Program-made: the position numbers and the translations under genes | Notes under the pieces: generated by a model | What the model was told of the DNA's origin: nothing | What the model saw: only the letters and a program-made list of their open reading frames with translations | The model's database searches: none | In this document: positions 8,156 through 17,091 of the stretch, one piece after another | Layout: the number at the start of each line of letters is the position of its first letter | Numbering within the stretch: position 1 is the first letter of the stretch | Source of the DNA: Altererythrobacter sp. H2 | Lineage (GTDB): Bacteria; Pseudomonadota; Alphaproteobacteria; Sphingomonadales; Sphingomonadaceae | DNA: 64,000 bases | Reading direction: 5' to 3' | Assembly: GCF_035319885.1 (NCBI RefSeq) | Contig: NZ_CP141285.1 | Span: forward strand, 1,240,001-1,304,000

Positions 8156-9007
8156 ATGGAAACCCTGTGGCAAGATCACAAGCGCTCGATCATCGCCGTT
8201 GGCGTGCTGCTGGTGCTGGTGCTGTCCTCGCTGTTCGTGGTGCCGGAAGACGAGCAGGCGGTCATCATCCGCGCTGGTCAGCCGGTCAGCGTGGTCAACC
8301 GCTTCGCGCCTGACCGGAACTTTGGTGAAGCCGGGGCCGGCCTCTATTTCCGCATTCCGGTGGTGGACCGCGTCCAGCGGATCGACCGCAAGGTGCTGAA
8401 CGTCACCATGCAGCCGCAGGAAGTGCTGACCAGTGACCAGCAGCGCCTGAAGGTGGATGCTTATGCCCGTTTCCGCATCATCGATCCGGTCCAGACGGTC
8501 CGTGCGGCCGGCACCACGGACGGTGTTATCCGCCAGCTCGAACCGGTGCTGATCTCGGTCCTGCGGCAGGAACTGGGGCGGCGCTCGTTTGCTTCGCTGC
8601 TGACGGCTGAACGCGGCGATGCGATGGTCAACATCCGGCGCAAGCTGGACGAACAGGCCCGCGAATATGGTGCCCAGATCATCGACGTGCGGATCGCCCG
8701 GACCGACCTGCCCGAAGGACGTCCGCTGGAATCCGCCTTCGTGCGGATGCGCACCGAACGCGAACGCGAGGCCGAGGCCATCCGTGCCGAAGGCGACCGC
8801 GCGGCACGCGTGATTCGCGCCGAGGCCGATGCAGAGGCCGCCCGCATTTATGCCAACAGCTATGGCAAGGATGCGAACTTCTACGACTTCTACCGGGCCA
8901 TGCAGAGCTATGACGCGACGTTCGGGCCGGGCGAAGGCAAGGGCGAAAGCAGCATCATCCTGTCGCCCGACAACGAATACCTGCGGCAGTTCCGCGGCCA
9001 GCGTTGA
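8156..9007 (+). CDS. hflC: Protease modulator HflC
   Basis: Partner of HflK in the FtsH regulatory complex; 283 residues. One transmembrane segment at about residues 11-28 is followed by the SPFH domain, with the typical EDEQAVIIRAGQP start and the IDVRIARTDLPE segment. A coiled-coil region rich in Glu/Arg/Ala lies towards the C-terminus. I used the ATG at 8156; an in-frame GTG at 8153 is an alternative, and both sit behind GGGAGCAG. The gene lies between hflK and a Deg protease, a conserved alphaproteobacterial arrangement for membrane protein quality control. Confidence 0.95.
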   Translation: METLWQDHKRSIIAVGVLLVLVLSSLFVVPEDEQAVIIRAGQPVSVVNRFAPDRNFGEAGAGLYFRIPVVDRVQRIDRKVLNVTMQPQEVLTSDQQRLKVDAYARFRIIDPVQTVRAAGTTDGVIRQLEPVLISVLRQELGRRSFASLLTAERGDAMVNIRRKLDEQAREYGAQIIDVRIARTDLPEGRPLESAFVRMRTEREREAEAIRAEGDRAARVIRAEADAEAARIYANSYGKDANFYDFYRAMQSYDATFGPGEGKGESSIILSPDNEYLRQFRGQR

Positions 9008-9123
9008 CGGTTGAGCGAACGCCTGGCGTTCGTTCAATCGCGGTTCAGCCCGGGGCCAATTAGGTGGCCGCCTGCATCAGCTTTGGTTGCCGCAGATGTC
9101 GGCAAGGAAAGGAACGAGAGGAC

Positions 9124-10662
9124 GTGAAGCCCGTGAAGTACGCTTATGGAGTGACCACGGCGCTGCTGCTCGGCGGCGCCACTGTTTCCCTCATCACCGG
9201 CCAGCCGGCCGGTGCGCAGGTCGCACAGAATGACGAGCGCCACATGGCGCAGATCGTGCCCCGTGCCGGTGCGCCGGAAAGCTTCGCCGACCTGACCGCG
9301 CAGCTCCAGCCGGCGGTGGTCAACATTTCCACCCGCCAGCGGGTCGAGGTGAGCGGCAACCCGTTCGCCGGAACGCCCTTTGCCGACCTGTTCGGCCAGC
9401 GGGGCGGCCCGCAGGGGCAGGCACCGATTACCCGCGAAGCGCAGTCGCTTGGCTCGGGGTTCATCATCTCGGCTGACGGCTATGTCGTCACCAACAACCA
9501 CGTGGTCGCCCCGAACGGGCGCGGCACGGTCGAACAGATCACCGTGACCATGCCTGACGGCACCGAATACGATGCCGAACTGGTGGGTGCCGATGCCCAG
9601 TCGGACCTGGCAGTGCTCAAGATCGCCCGCGCTCAGCCGTTCCCGTTCGTCGAATTCGGCGAATCCGGCGAAGCGCGCGTGGGCGACTGGGTGATTGCCA
9701 TCGGCAACCCCTTCGGCCTGGGCGGCACGGTTACCTCGGGGATCATTTCCTCGGTGCTGCGCAATACCGGTGGCGGTGCCTACGACCGCTATCTGCAGAC
9801 CGACGCCAGCATCAACCGGGGCAACTCGGGCGGGCCGCTGTTCGACATGCAGGGCAAGGTGATCGGGGTGAACAATGCGATCATCTCGCCGACCGGCGGC
9901 AGTGTCGGCATCGGTTTTGCGATCCCGGCGGAAGTGGCCGCGCCGATCGTGGCCAAGCTGCGTGACGGGGAAGAAATCGAGCGCGGTTATCTTGGTGTAT
10001 CGATCCAGCCGGTAACGGAAGACCTCGCGGCCTCGCTGGGCCTCGCCAAGAACCGCGGCGAGATCGTGCAGATGGTCTCGCCTGGCGAGGCAGCCGACAA
10101 GGCCGGGATCAAGGCGGGCGACATCATCCTGACCGTTGGCGGCAAGGACGTGACCCCGGACCAGACGCTGTCTTTCCTGATTGCCAATATTCGCCCCGGC
10201 GAAAGTGTCCCGGTCGTGCTGCTGCGCAATGGTGAACGGCGCTCGCTGAACGTGACCGCCGGGCGCCGTCCGAGCGAGGAACAATTGCGCCAGAGCCAGA
10301 TGTTCAGCCAGGACGAAAGCGAGGAAGAGCCAGCTTCGCCGGACGCATCGATGAGTGATGTCATCAGCCAGAAGCTGGGCCTCGGCGTAGTCGAGATCAC
10401 GCCGGCCATCGCCCGCCAGCTGGGCATTGCGCCGGACACCCAGGGTCTGGCGATTGCAGCCGTCGATCCCAGTTCGGACTCCGCGGCCAAGGGCCTGGCC
10501 CGGCGCGACGTGATCCTGACGGCGAATTACCGCCCGGTGCCGAATGCTGCCGCGCTGGAGGCGATCATCCGTGAGGCCGAAGCCGCCGGGCGCAATGCGG
10601 TGCTGCTGCAATTCCAGCGTCGCGGTGCCCCGCCGGTCTATCGCGCCGTTCGCCTGCGCTGA
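9124..10662 (+). CDS. degP: Do/DegP-family periplasmic serine endoprotease
   Basis: Periplasmic protease and chaperone of the HtrA family, 512 residues from the GTG at 9124, which follows GAGAGGAC. A signal peptide covers about residues 1-32 and ends at AGA. The trypsin-like domain has a complete triad: His126 in TNNHVV, Asp161 in QSDLAVLK, and Ser235 in GNSGGPL. Two PDZ domains follow, at about 285-385 and 420-512, separated by an acidic linker. DegP and DegQ cannot be told apart from sequence alone. The hflK-hflC-deg order links it to envelope protein quality control. Confidence 0.94.
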   Translation: MKPVKYAYGVTTALLLGGATVSLITGQPAGAQVAQNDERHMAQIVPRAGAPESFADLTAQLQPAVVNISTRQRVEVSGNPFAGTPFADLFGQRGGPQGQAPITREAQSLGSGFIISADGYVVTNNHVVAPNGRGTVEQITVTMPDGTEYDAELVGADAQSDLAVLKIARAQPFPFVEFGESGEARVGDWVIAIGNPFGLGGTVTSGIISSVLRNTGGGAYDRYLQTDASINRGNSGGPLFDMQGKVIGVNNAIISPTGGSVGIGFAIPAEVAAPIVAKLRDGEEIERGYLGVSIQPVTEDLAASLGLAKNRGEIVQMVSPGEAADKAGIKAGDIILTVGGKDVTPDQTLSFLIANIRPGESVPVVLLRNGERRSLNVTAGRRPSEEQLRQSQMFSQDESEEEPASPDASMSDVISQKLGLGVVEITPAIARQLGIAPDTQGLAIAAVDPSSDSAAKGLARRDVILTANYRPVPNAAALEAIIREAEAAGRNAVLLQFQRRGAPPVYRAVRLR

Positions 10663-10681
10663 TCACGGAACAATTGAACAG

Positions 10682-10722
10682 AAAACCCCCGCCGGACAAA
10701 TCGTCTGGCGGGGGTTTTTCTT
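10682..10722 (+). terminator. Rho-independent terminator after the Deg protease gene
   Basis: A perfect GC stem, CCCCCGCC/GGCGGGGG with inner GAC/GTC-like pairing, spans 10686-10714 and is followed by TTTTTCTTT. An A-run precedes it, so it can also work on the opposite strand for the converging penicillin-binding protein gene. Confidence 0.9.
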
Positions 10723-12911
10723 TATTGCGATCCTGCCGGCGGGGGCGTCGTCTGGCGCGGTTGCGGAGGCGCGACCTGCCGGGGAGGCGGTGCCCGGACA
10801 GGAGGGTCGCCGCGTCCCGTCGCCTGCTCCAGGAAATCATCGCTGGCGGCGGAGCCGGACGGCGGCGGCGCGCGACCGGGCAAAGTGACCGGCGGGCGGG
10901 GGCGGTCCAGCGCGGGGCCGATCTCGCCCTCGATCGGGAAGGGCGGCTGGCGCTGGCCCCCTGACTCATCCTCACCCGTGCCAGGCTCCACCAGGTTGCC
11001 CTGCTCGTCGATATAATAATATTCGCCCGGGTCGCCGTAATAGAACTCGTCGTCCGGTTCGAGCTGCCATTCGGGCAGGGTGAGCTCGGTATCGAACTCC
11101 TCGACCGGCCGGTCCTTCACCGCATAGCGCATATAGGCGGCAAAGGCCTGAGCCGGGGCGCGGCCGCCCTGCAGCCCGCCCACCGCCTTGTTGTCGTCGC
11201 GCCCCATCCACACGCCCGTGGTGATGCCGCTCGAAAAGCCGACGAAGTAGCCGTCCTTGTTGGAGCTGGTGGTACCGGTCTTGCCGGCAACCGGCCGCCC
11301 GATCTGCGCCGCCCGTCCGGTGCCGGTGGCAACGGCGCTCTGCAGCAGGTCGGTCATCCCGGCGGCGACATAGTCGGGCACAAGCTGCACCGCTTCCTTC
11401 TTGTCGTGCCGGTAAATGGTGCGCCCGTCGCCGGTCGTCACCCGGATGATGCCATAAGGTTCGACCGAATTGCCCTTGGCCGAAACCGCCGCGAAGGCGC
11501 GGGTCATGTCGATCAGGCGGACTTCGCTGCTGCCCAGAACCATCGAAGGGAAGGTGGATACCTCCGAAGTGATGCCGAAGCGCCGCGCCATCGAGGCTAC
11601 GGTGCCGAAGCCCACTTCGTTGCCCAGCTGCGCCGCGACCGTGTTGATCGACAGCGCAAACGCGGTGCGCAGGTTGGTCTCGCCAGCATTGCCCCCGCTG
11701 GAGTTGCGCGGGCTCCAGCCGTCGATGGTGACCGGGGTATCGACCACCTTGTCGTCCGGCGTATAGCCCGCCTCGAGCGCGGCGAGATAGACAAACAGCT
11801 TGAAGGCAGAACCCGGCTGGCGCAGCGCATCGGTGGCGCGGTTGTAGTTGGTCTGGACGTAGTCCGTCCCGCCCACCAGCGCGAGCACTGCCCCATCCCG
11901 GTCAAGGCTGACCAGCGCGCCTTGTGCGCCGCCGGGCGTATTGGCCTGGACCGAGGCCGTCGCCGCGCGCTGCATTCCGACGTCAAGCGTGGTCCACACT
12001 TCGATCGGTTCAAACGTTTCAGGTAGCAGCAGATCGAGCTGGGGCAGGGCCCAGTCAGTGAAATAGCGGACCGAGTTCTGGCCTTCTTCCCGCTTCAGGT
12101 TGACTGCCGAGGGATCGACGCTGGCGTCGGGCGCGATCTTGCCCTGTTCCTTCATCAGCCGGAGCACGACCTGCGCACGGTCAACCGCAGCCTGCACATC
12201 GGCCGTGGGCGAATAGCGGCTCGGTGCCTTGACCAGCCCGGCGATGATCGCAGCCTCACCGGTTGAAAGCTCAGTGGCAGGATGGCTGAAAAACCGGCGG
12301 CTGGCGGAATCGATGCCGTAGGCACCGCCGCCGAAATAGACCTTGTTGAGGTAGAGTTCGAGGATCTGTTCCTTGGAGAACTTCCATTCCAGCGCCATTG
12401 CCAGCACGGCTTCGCGCAGCTTGCGGTCAAGCGTGCGGTTGGAATTGAGGAAGACGTTGCGGGCCAGCTGCTGCGATATGGTCGAGGTGCCGCCGATCCG
12501 GTCGTCGCCGGTCAGGCCTTCGATGATCGCGCCGGTGGTGCGCACCGGGTCGATCCCGAAATGCGAATGGAAACGCCGGTCCTCGACCGCGATCATCGCA
12601 TCCTTCATCACTTGCGGGATTTCGCTGGAATCGAGCCATTCGCCATAGCTGGGGCCCAGCGCGATCAGCTCGGTGCCATCCCGTGCGCGAACCACGATGG
12701 TCTGGCCGGGCTGGGTCGCCTTGAGGTCAGCATAGGTGGGCAGCGAGCGCGCCGCAAACAGCACCGATACGCCGAGGAACAGCAGCCCGAGCAAGGCCAG
12801 CCCCAGGCCCCACAGCAGGGCCCGGCGCAGCCATAGCCGCCAGCCGGTTCGCTCCGGCTTTGCTTTGTCCGGCCTGGCAGCTGCCCGCCGCCTGCTCCCT
12901 CGTTTTGCCAT
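10722..12911 (-). CDS. Class A penicillin-binding protein (PBP1A family)
   Basis: Bifunctional peptidoglycan synthase, 729 residues. A basic cytoplasmic tail and a membrane anchor at about 28-52 are followed by the GT51 glycosyltransferase (EDRRFHSHFG with the catalytic Glu, GGTSTISQQLARN, KVYFGGGAYG). The transpeptidase domain has SxxK in PGSAFK, SxN in SIN, and the KTGT box. The final 130 residues form an acidic and then proline-rich tail that is not part of either domain. It converges with the Deg protease gene across a shared terminator. The gene could be called mrcA/ponA-like. Confidence 0.95.
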   Translation of the reverse strand: MAKRGSRRRAAARPDKAKPERTGWRLWLRRALLWGLGLALLGLLFLGVSVLFAARSLPTYADLKATQPGQTIVVRARDGTELIALGPSYGEWLDSSEIPQVMKDAMIAVEDRRFHSHFGIDPVRTTGAIIEGLTGDDRIGGTSTISQQLARNVFLNSNRTLDRKLREAVLAMALEWKFSKEQILELYLNKVYFGGGAYGIDSASRRFFSHPATELSTGEAAIIAGLVKAPSRYSPTADVQAAVDRAQVVLRLMKEQGKIAPDASVDPSAVNLKREEGQNSVRYFTDWALPQLDLLLPETFEPIEVWTTLDVGMQRAATASVQANTPGGAQGALVSLDRDGAVLALVGGTDYVQTNYNRATDALRQPGSAFKLFVYLAALEAGYTPDDKVVDTPVTIDGWSPRNSSGGNAGETNLRTAFALSINTVAAQLGNEVGFGTVASMARRFGITSEVSTFPSMVLGSSEVRLIDMTRAFAAVSAKGNSVEPYGIIRVTTGDGRTIYRHDKKEAVQLVPDYVAAGMTDLLQSAVATGTGRAAQIGRPVAGKTGTTSSNKDGYFVGFSSGITTGVWMGRDDNKAVGGLQGGRAPAQAFAAYMRYAVKDRPVEEFDTELTLPEWQLEPDDEFYYGDPGEYYYIDEQGNLVEPGTGEDESGGQRQPPFPIEGEIGPALDRPRPPVTLPGRAPPPSGSAASDDFLEQATGRGDPPVRAPPPRQVAPPQPRQTTPPPAGSQ

Positions 12912-12997
12912 TCACCCTGCAACCGTCAGGCGCCGCAAGGCGCGCAATCCATCACCCGTGCATAGGCGAGTTCTAACCCCGCGTGAACGGGGCAGAA

Positions 12998-13402
12998 TCA
13001 ATTGTCCTCCGGCACGAACTCGATTGCTGCGCTGTTGATGCAATAGCGCAGGCCGCCCTGGTCCGGCGGGCCATCGGGAAAGACATGGCCGAGATGTCCG
13101 TCACAGGCCGAGCAGGTCACTTCGGTGCGGATCATGCCGAACGACACGTCGCGGTGTTCCGCCACGGCATCGCCTTCGGCCGGGCGGGTAAACGCGGGCC
13201 AGCCGCAGCCACTGTTGTATTTGGCATCGCTTTCGAACAGCTTCTGGCCGCATCCGGCACAGTAATACTCGCCGGCATCATAATGCTTGTCATACTGGCC
13301 GGTATAGGCGCGCTCGGTGCCCTTTTCGCGCAGGATGTGGAACTGCTCCGGGCTGAGCCGTGCGCGCCACTCCGCCTCGGTCAACTGCTTTGGTTCGGTC
13401 AT
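12998..13402 (-). CDS. msrB: Peptide-methionine (R)-S-oxide reductase
   Basis: Reduces methionine-R-sulfoxide in oxidised proteins. It has 134 residues and no signal peptide, so it should be cytoplasmic. Two CxxC zinc motifs are visible (CAGC near residue 49 and CSAC near 98). The catalytic cysteine is in the C-terminal RYCINSAAIEF. It shares a strand with the GST gene 46 bp upstream, and both could serve thiol-linked stress repair. Confidence 0.96.
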   Translation of the reverse strand: MTEPKQLTEAEWRARLSPEQFHILREKGTERAYTGQYDKHYDAGEYYCAGCGQKLFESDAKYNSGCGWPAFTRPAEGDAVAEHRDVSFGMIRTEVTCSACDGHLGHVFPDGPPDQGGLRYCINSAAIEFVPEDN

Positions 13403-13448
13403 TGCCGGTCTCCTCTGGCGCCCGATATGGGGGTCGGGCCTGCGCTGC

Positions 13449-14120
13449 TCAACCGTCGGGATTGGAGTAATGGAGCGGCGGCTGGATCACTTCCATCCGC
13501 TCGGCCAGCAGCGGGCGGAAGCTGGGGCGGCACTTCAGTGTCAGATACCAGTCGTGCGCCTGTTCGTGCCCGGCCCAGTCGATCCCGCCAAGATAGTCGG
13601 CGACCGAGATCTGCGCTGCGGCAGCAAGGTCGGCCAGGCTCATCTGGGCCCCTGCCAGCCACGGGCGGTTCATGCGCAGCCAGTCGATATATTCCAGGTG
13701 GATATGCGCCGCCTTCATCGCTTCGCGCAGGATCCCGCCATTGGGCGGCTGGCGCATCACGATCCGCTTCTTCATCTTTTCATGCAGCAGCGGCATGGTG
13801 ACATCGAGGAAGAAGTTCTCGTCGAACAAGGCGACCAGCCGGCGGATTTCCGCCCGGCTGGCAGCGGTGCCGTTGATCATGGGCACCCGGTCAACGGTTT
13901 CTTCCAAGTATTCGCAGATGGCCCCGCTGTCGCACAGCGTCAGGTCTTTCGCCTCGTCACGCAGCACGGGGGTGCGCCCGGCCGGATTGAGGCGCCAGAA
14001 ATCTTCGCTGCCGTCCCACGGATTGGCGCGCCACAGTTCGTAGCCGATCCCCTTTTCGCTCATCAGCAGGCGGACCTTGCGGCTGAAGGGGCAGAGTGGA
14101 AATTGATAGAGGTGCCACAT
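13449..14120 (-). CDS. Glutathione S-transferase family protein
   Basis: About 223 residues from the ATG at 14120, which follows AAGGAAG; an in-frame upstream start would add 13 unlikely residues. The N-terminal thioredoxin fold begins WHLYQFPLCPFSRKVR, with a CPFS active-site motif more like glutaredoxin or omega-class GSTs than Tyr/Ser GSTs. NPAGRTPVL and DSGAICEYLEE are the glutathione-site signatures. The C-terminal half is the helical GST domain. The substrate is not predictable. Confidence 0.88.
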   Translation of the reverse strand: MWHLYQFPLCPFSRKVRLLMSEKGIGYELWRANPWDGSEDFWRLNPAGRTPVLRDEAKDLTLCDSGAICEYLEETVDRVPMINGTAASRAEIRRLVALFDENFFLDVTMPLLHEKMKKRIVMRQPPNGGILREAMKAAHIHLEYIDWLRMNRPWLAGAQMSLADLAAAAQISVADYLGGIDWAGHEQAHDWYLTLKCRPSFRPLLAERMEVIQPPLHYSNPDG

Positions 14121-14206
14121 AGACAGGCTTCCTTGCCGCATCGCAGTGGCAGCGTCCACCCGGTGCGAGCCGACTTGTCACAATTGTCTGTGGTCAGGAT
14201 GCAGAC

Positions 14207-14569
14207 CTAGATTCCGGACAGGTCGAGCAAGGTCAGGCAGGGGGGCAGCGCATTGGCGGTACCCCCGCTCTGGACCAGTGCCTGCGCTTCCCGGGCGAGC
14301 AAGGCGGCCACCTGTTCCCGGGCCATTCCCGTATCGTCCATCAGCCGGGCAGAGAACCGCACGAAGTATTCGCGCCCACGCTCGGCCAAGGGGGGCAGGG
14401 CCACGGCGGACGCTTCTCCGCGCGCTTGCGCCTGCGCGGTCAGCGCAAAGGTCGCCGCACAGCGCAACGCGGTGCGTTGGTCGAGTGACAGGGCCGCCTC
14501 AGCAGAAGGCTGGGCGATCGAGGGCGACGCTGCGGCCAGCGCGGCGAGAGCAAATGCAACGAATTTCAT
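14207..14569 (-). CDS. Hypothetical exported protein
   Basis: About 120 residues from the ATG at 14569 (MKFVAFALAALAAASPSIAQ), which gives a clean signal peptide cleaved near residue 19. The mature part is mostly alpha-helical by composition and contains two cysteines (in LRCAAT and PPCLTL) that could form a disulfide. I do not recognise a family. It diverges from the aldehyde dehydrogenase gene, 83 bp away, and is followed on the same strand by the GST gene. Confidence 0.7.
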   Translation of the reverse strand: MKFVAFALAALAAASPSIAQPSAEAALSLDQRTALRCAATFALTAQAQARGEASAVALPPLAERGREYFVRFSARLMDDTGMAREQVAALLAREAQALVQSGGTANALPPCLTLLDLSGI

Positions 14570-14652
14570 GCTGACACGTCTAGCTGATCGAAGATGAACA
14601 TGCACCTGCACGCTTGCGCTGCTATGGGCCGCCTCCCACGAAAGGATTCCGA

Positions 14653-16086
14653 ATGACCGACTATCCCCAGTTGCACCTGCTGATCGGCGGCACGAAGCGC
14701 GCAGGCGAGGGCCGCGATCTGCAGGACGTACTCGATCCCGCAACCGGCGAAGCGATTGCGGCCTTGCCGCTGGCCACGCCTGCTGACCTCGACGTGGCTC
14801 TGGACAATGCACAGGCCGGCTTTCGCAGCTGGCGCAAGGCCGCGCCGGAGCAGCGCGCAGCGGTGATGCAAAAGGCCGGTGCGCTCCTGCGCGAGCGGGT
14901 CGATGCCATCGCCGCGATCCTGACCCGCGAACAGGGCAAGCCGCTGGCCGAGGCGAAGGGCGAAGTGATCTATTCTGCCATGCTGTTCGAATTCTACGCC
15001 GGGGAATGCAAGCGCAGCTATGGCCGCACCCTGGTGCGCCCGGCGGGCCAGCGGGCGGAAGTGCGCTACGAGCCGGTTGGCCCGGTTGCTGCCTTTGCTC
15101 CGTGGAACTTTCCCGCGCTCAATGTTGCCCGCAAGGTGGGTGGGCCGGTCGCGGCGGGCTGTTCGGTGATTGTGAAACCTTCAGAGGAAACACCCGCTAC
15201 CGGCCTTGCGGTGGTGCAGGCGCTGCTTGATGCCGGATGCCCGCCGGAAGTGTGCCAGTGCGTGTTCGGTGTGCCGGACATGGTCAGCCGCCACCTGCTC
15301 GGCTCGCCCGTGATCCGCAAGCTGAGCTTCACCGGCTCGACCGTGGTCGGCAAGCACCTGGCCAAGCTGGCGGCAGAAGACCTCAAGCGCACCACGATGG
15401 AACTGGGCGGCCACGCCCCGATCCTGGTGTTTGCCGATGCCGACGTGGACAAGGCGCTCGACACCATGGTGCCCAATGCCTTCCGCAATGCCGGGCAAGT
15501 CTGCGTCAGCCCCACTCGCTTCCTGGTTGAGGAACCGGTATTCGAGCGATTCCGCGACGGCTTTGTCGAGCGGGTCAAGGCCATCACGGTCGGCAACGGG
15601 ATGGATCCGGCCAGCAAGATGGGCCCGATGGCCAGCCCGCGCGGGCCGGACCAGATCGAGCGCATGGTGGGCGACGCCCGCGATCAGGGCGCCGTGGTCG
15701 CAAGCGGGGGCGAGCGGATCGGCAACCAGGGGTTCTTCTTCCAGCCGACCGTGCTGGCCGAAGTGCCGTTGGCGGCCGAGATCATGCAGGAGGAGCCGTT
15801 CGGCCCGGTCGCGATCGTCAACCGCTATGCCGGTGAAGAGGCGATGATCGAAGAAGCCAACCGGCTGCCCTACGGCCTCGCCGCTTATGCCTGGACTTCC
15901 AGCCCCGCGCGGCGGAGCCGGCTGGCGGCAGAGATCGAGGCCGGGATGCTGGCGATCAATCACCCCTCGGTCAGCGCGGTCGATGCGCCGTTCGGCGGCG
16001 TCAAGTGGTCGGGCCACGGGCACGAAGACGGGATGGAAGGGGTCATGGCCTGCATGGTGGCCAAGACCGTGCACGAAGGGGAATAA
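14653..16086 (+). CDS. NAD(P)-dependent aldehyde dehydrogenase (succinate-semialdehyde dehydrogenase type)
   Basis: Soluble ALDH-superfamily enzyme, 477 residues. The catalytic Cys lies in NAGQVCVSP and the general-base Glu in MELGGHAP. The PWNFPA, KPSEETP and GSTVVGKHL segments mark the cofactor site. The overall form matches the GabD/SSADH group, which oxidises succinate semialdehyde and related short aldehydes, but the exact substrate is uncertain. No gabT or other pathway gene is adjacent, so it may be a general aldehyde-detoxifying enzyme. Confidence 0.9.
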   Translation: MTDYPQLHLLIGGTKRAGEGRDLQDVLDPATGEAIAALPLATPADLDVALDNAQAGFRSWRKAAPEQRAAVMQKAGALLRERVDAIAAILTREQGKPLAEAKGEVIYSAMLFEFYAGECKRSYGRTLVRPAGQRAEVRYEPVGPVAAFAPWNFPALNVARKVGGPVAAGCSVIVKPSEETPATGLAVVQALLDAGCPPEVCQCVFGVPDMVSRHLLGSPVIRKLSFTGSTVVGKHLAKLAAEDLKRTTMELGGHAPILVFADADVDKALDTMVPNAFRNAGQVCVSPTRFLVEEPVFERFRDGFVERVKAITVGNGMDPASKMGPMASPRGPDQIERMVGDARDQGAVVASGGERIGNQGFFFQPTVLAEVPLAAEIMQEEPFGPVAIVNRYAGEEAMIEEANRLPYGLAAYAWTSSPARRSRLAAEIEAGMLAINHPSVSAVDAPFGGVKWSGHGHEDGMEGVMACMVAKTVHEGE

Positions 16087-16092
16087 GCGCCC

Positions 16093-16956
16093 CTAGTAGC
16101 AATCCCAGTTGTAGAAGACCTTGCTGAAGTCCCGCTTCAGCAGGTCTTCGCGGCGGATGGCGAAGTGCCCCTGGCCGCTGTCGCCCCACATCAGCACCCC
16201 GTCACTGGTCCACAGGTGCAGCAGCACGCGGTCAACGTCGCGGAATGCGGTTTCGTAGCGCCAGTCGGACTGGGTGAACTCCGGATGGCCGCCGACACGC
16301 CAGTTGCTCTGTTTCAGCGGATCAAGCGTGTTGATATGGTCGTAGAGCGCATCATGCGCGGCGGTGTCGAGGTGTTTTCCGACCGCTTCATGGAACTGCC
16401 ACACGCCGATGTCGGGCCGGTGGGTGAAGGGCTGCGCCGTGAGCGCCACGCCCTTCGGCACGATGCCGGGATCCAGCGGCGAGAAATCGTCGACATAACG
16501 CTGCCCCTCGGTCACCGGCCCGGTCTCCAGGCGCCCCGGGGTGGTCAGATCCTCGCGGAAAATCACCTTGAAGCCGCCCTGCTGCGGGTTTTCGAAATTG
16601 AGGCCGTAGAGGTCGTCGCGCGCGATGAAGAACTGCAGTACGCCGCTGGTGGGATAATCGGGCAGCGGCGGCAGGGCGGCAAAGTCGATCTGGGCGAGGA
16701 AAGTCATCCTCTTGCCTCCGGCATCGACCGGCCAGCTTTCCCCATCCGGCAGCCACACCGGGCCGCCGATCCGCGAGCCGTTCGGCGTGTGCGGTGCCTG
16801 GCCTGCCGGGACCAGCTCCAGCGCGGGCAGGGTATTGGCCGCCTGCCATGTCTCGTAGCGGGCGATGATCTCGGACTGCAGCACCGGCCCTGCATCCGCC
16901 TGCGGCCCGGCGAACAGCGCGAGCAAGGCGGCAAACAGGGAACGTTTCGCAGTCAT
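16093..16956 (-). CDS. YwqG/DUF1963-like protein with an N-terminal signal peptide
   Basis: 287 residues. The body matches the YwqG family (DUF1963): FLAQIDFAALPPLPDYP, LQFFIARDD, VGGHPEFTQSD and the C-terminal MWGDSGQGHFAI...FSKVFYNWDC. The family has no established biochemical role. Unlike typical cytoplasmic YwqG proteins, this copy begins with a plausible signal peptide (KRSLFAALLALFAGPQADAG). It converges with the aldehyde dehydrogenase gene, leaving only 6 bp between stops, and its start faces frmA. Confidence 0.8.
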   Translation of the reverse strand: MTAKRSLFAALLALFAGPQADAGPVLQSEIIARYETWQAANTLPALELVPAGQAPHTPNGSRIGGPVWLPDGESWPVDAGGKRMTFLAQIDFAALPPLPDYPTSGVLQFFIARDDLYGLNFENPQQGGFKVIFREDLTTPGRLETGPVTEGQRYVDDFSPLDPGIVPKGVALTAQPFTHRPDIGVWQFHEAVGKHLDTAAHDALYDHINTLDPLKQSNWRVGGHPEFTQSDWRYETAFRDVDRVLLHLWTSDGVLMWGDSGQGHFAIRREDLLKRDFSKVFYNWDCY

Positions 16957-17067
16957 TCCGGCATCTTACCACCCCGACTGGCGCCGGGCGAGTGGATTTG
17001 CGCGCGCTTGCCCCTTGCCTTGGCGCGGCGGCGCGGCCAATCCCTCGCGCAAGAGGGAGAATCGCCG

Positions 17068-17091
17068 ATGAAGACCAGCCATGAAGACTAG
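17068..17091 (+). CDS. Possible 7-codon leader peptide overlapping frmA start
   Basis: ATG at 17068 lies 7 bp after the purine-rich AGAGGGAGA and encodes MKTSHED, stopping at TAG 17089-17091 inside frmA in another frame. The frmA ATG at 17081 is about 21 bp from that ribosome-binding site and has none of its own. The first 13 bases (17068-17080) are nearly repeated at 17081-17093, so the arrangement may have arisen by local duplication. Translation of the leader is inferred, not shown. Confidence 0.35.
   Translation: MKTSHED

Noticed and set aside
6908-9037. 709-codon ORF on the minus strand
   Set aside because: Antisense to hflK and hflC, which have clear motifs and ribosome-binding sites; the translation has no recognisable domain.
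9034-10611. 525-codon ORF on the minus strand
   Set aside because: Antisense to the Deg protease gene, whose catalytic triad is complete.
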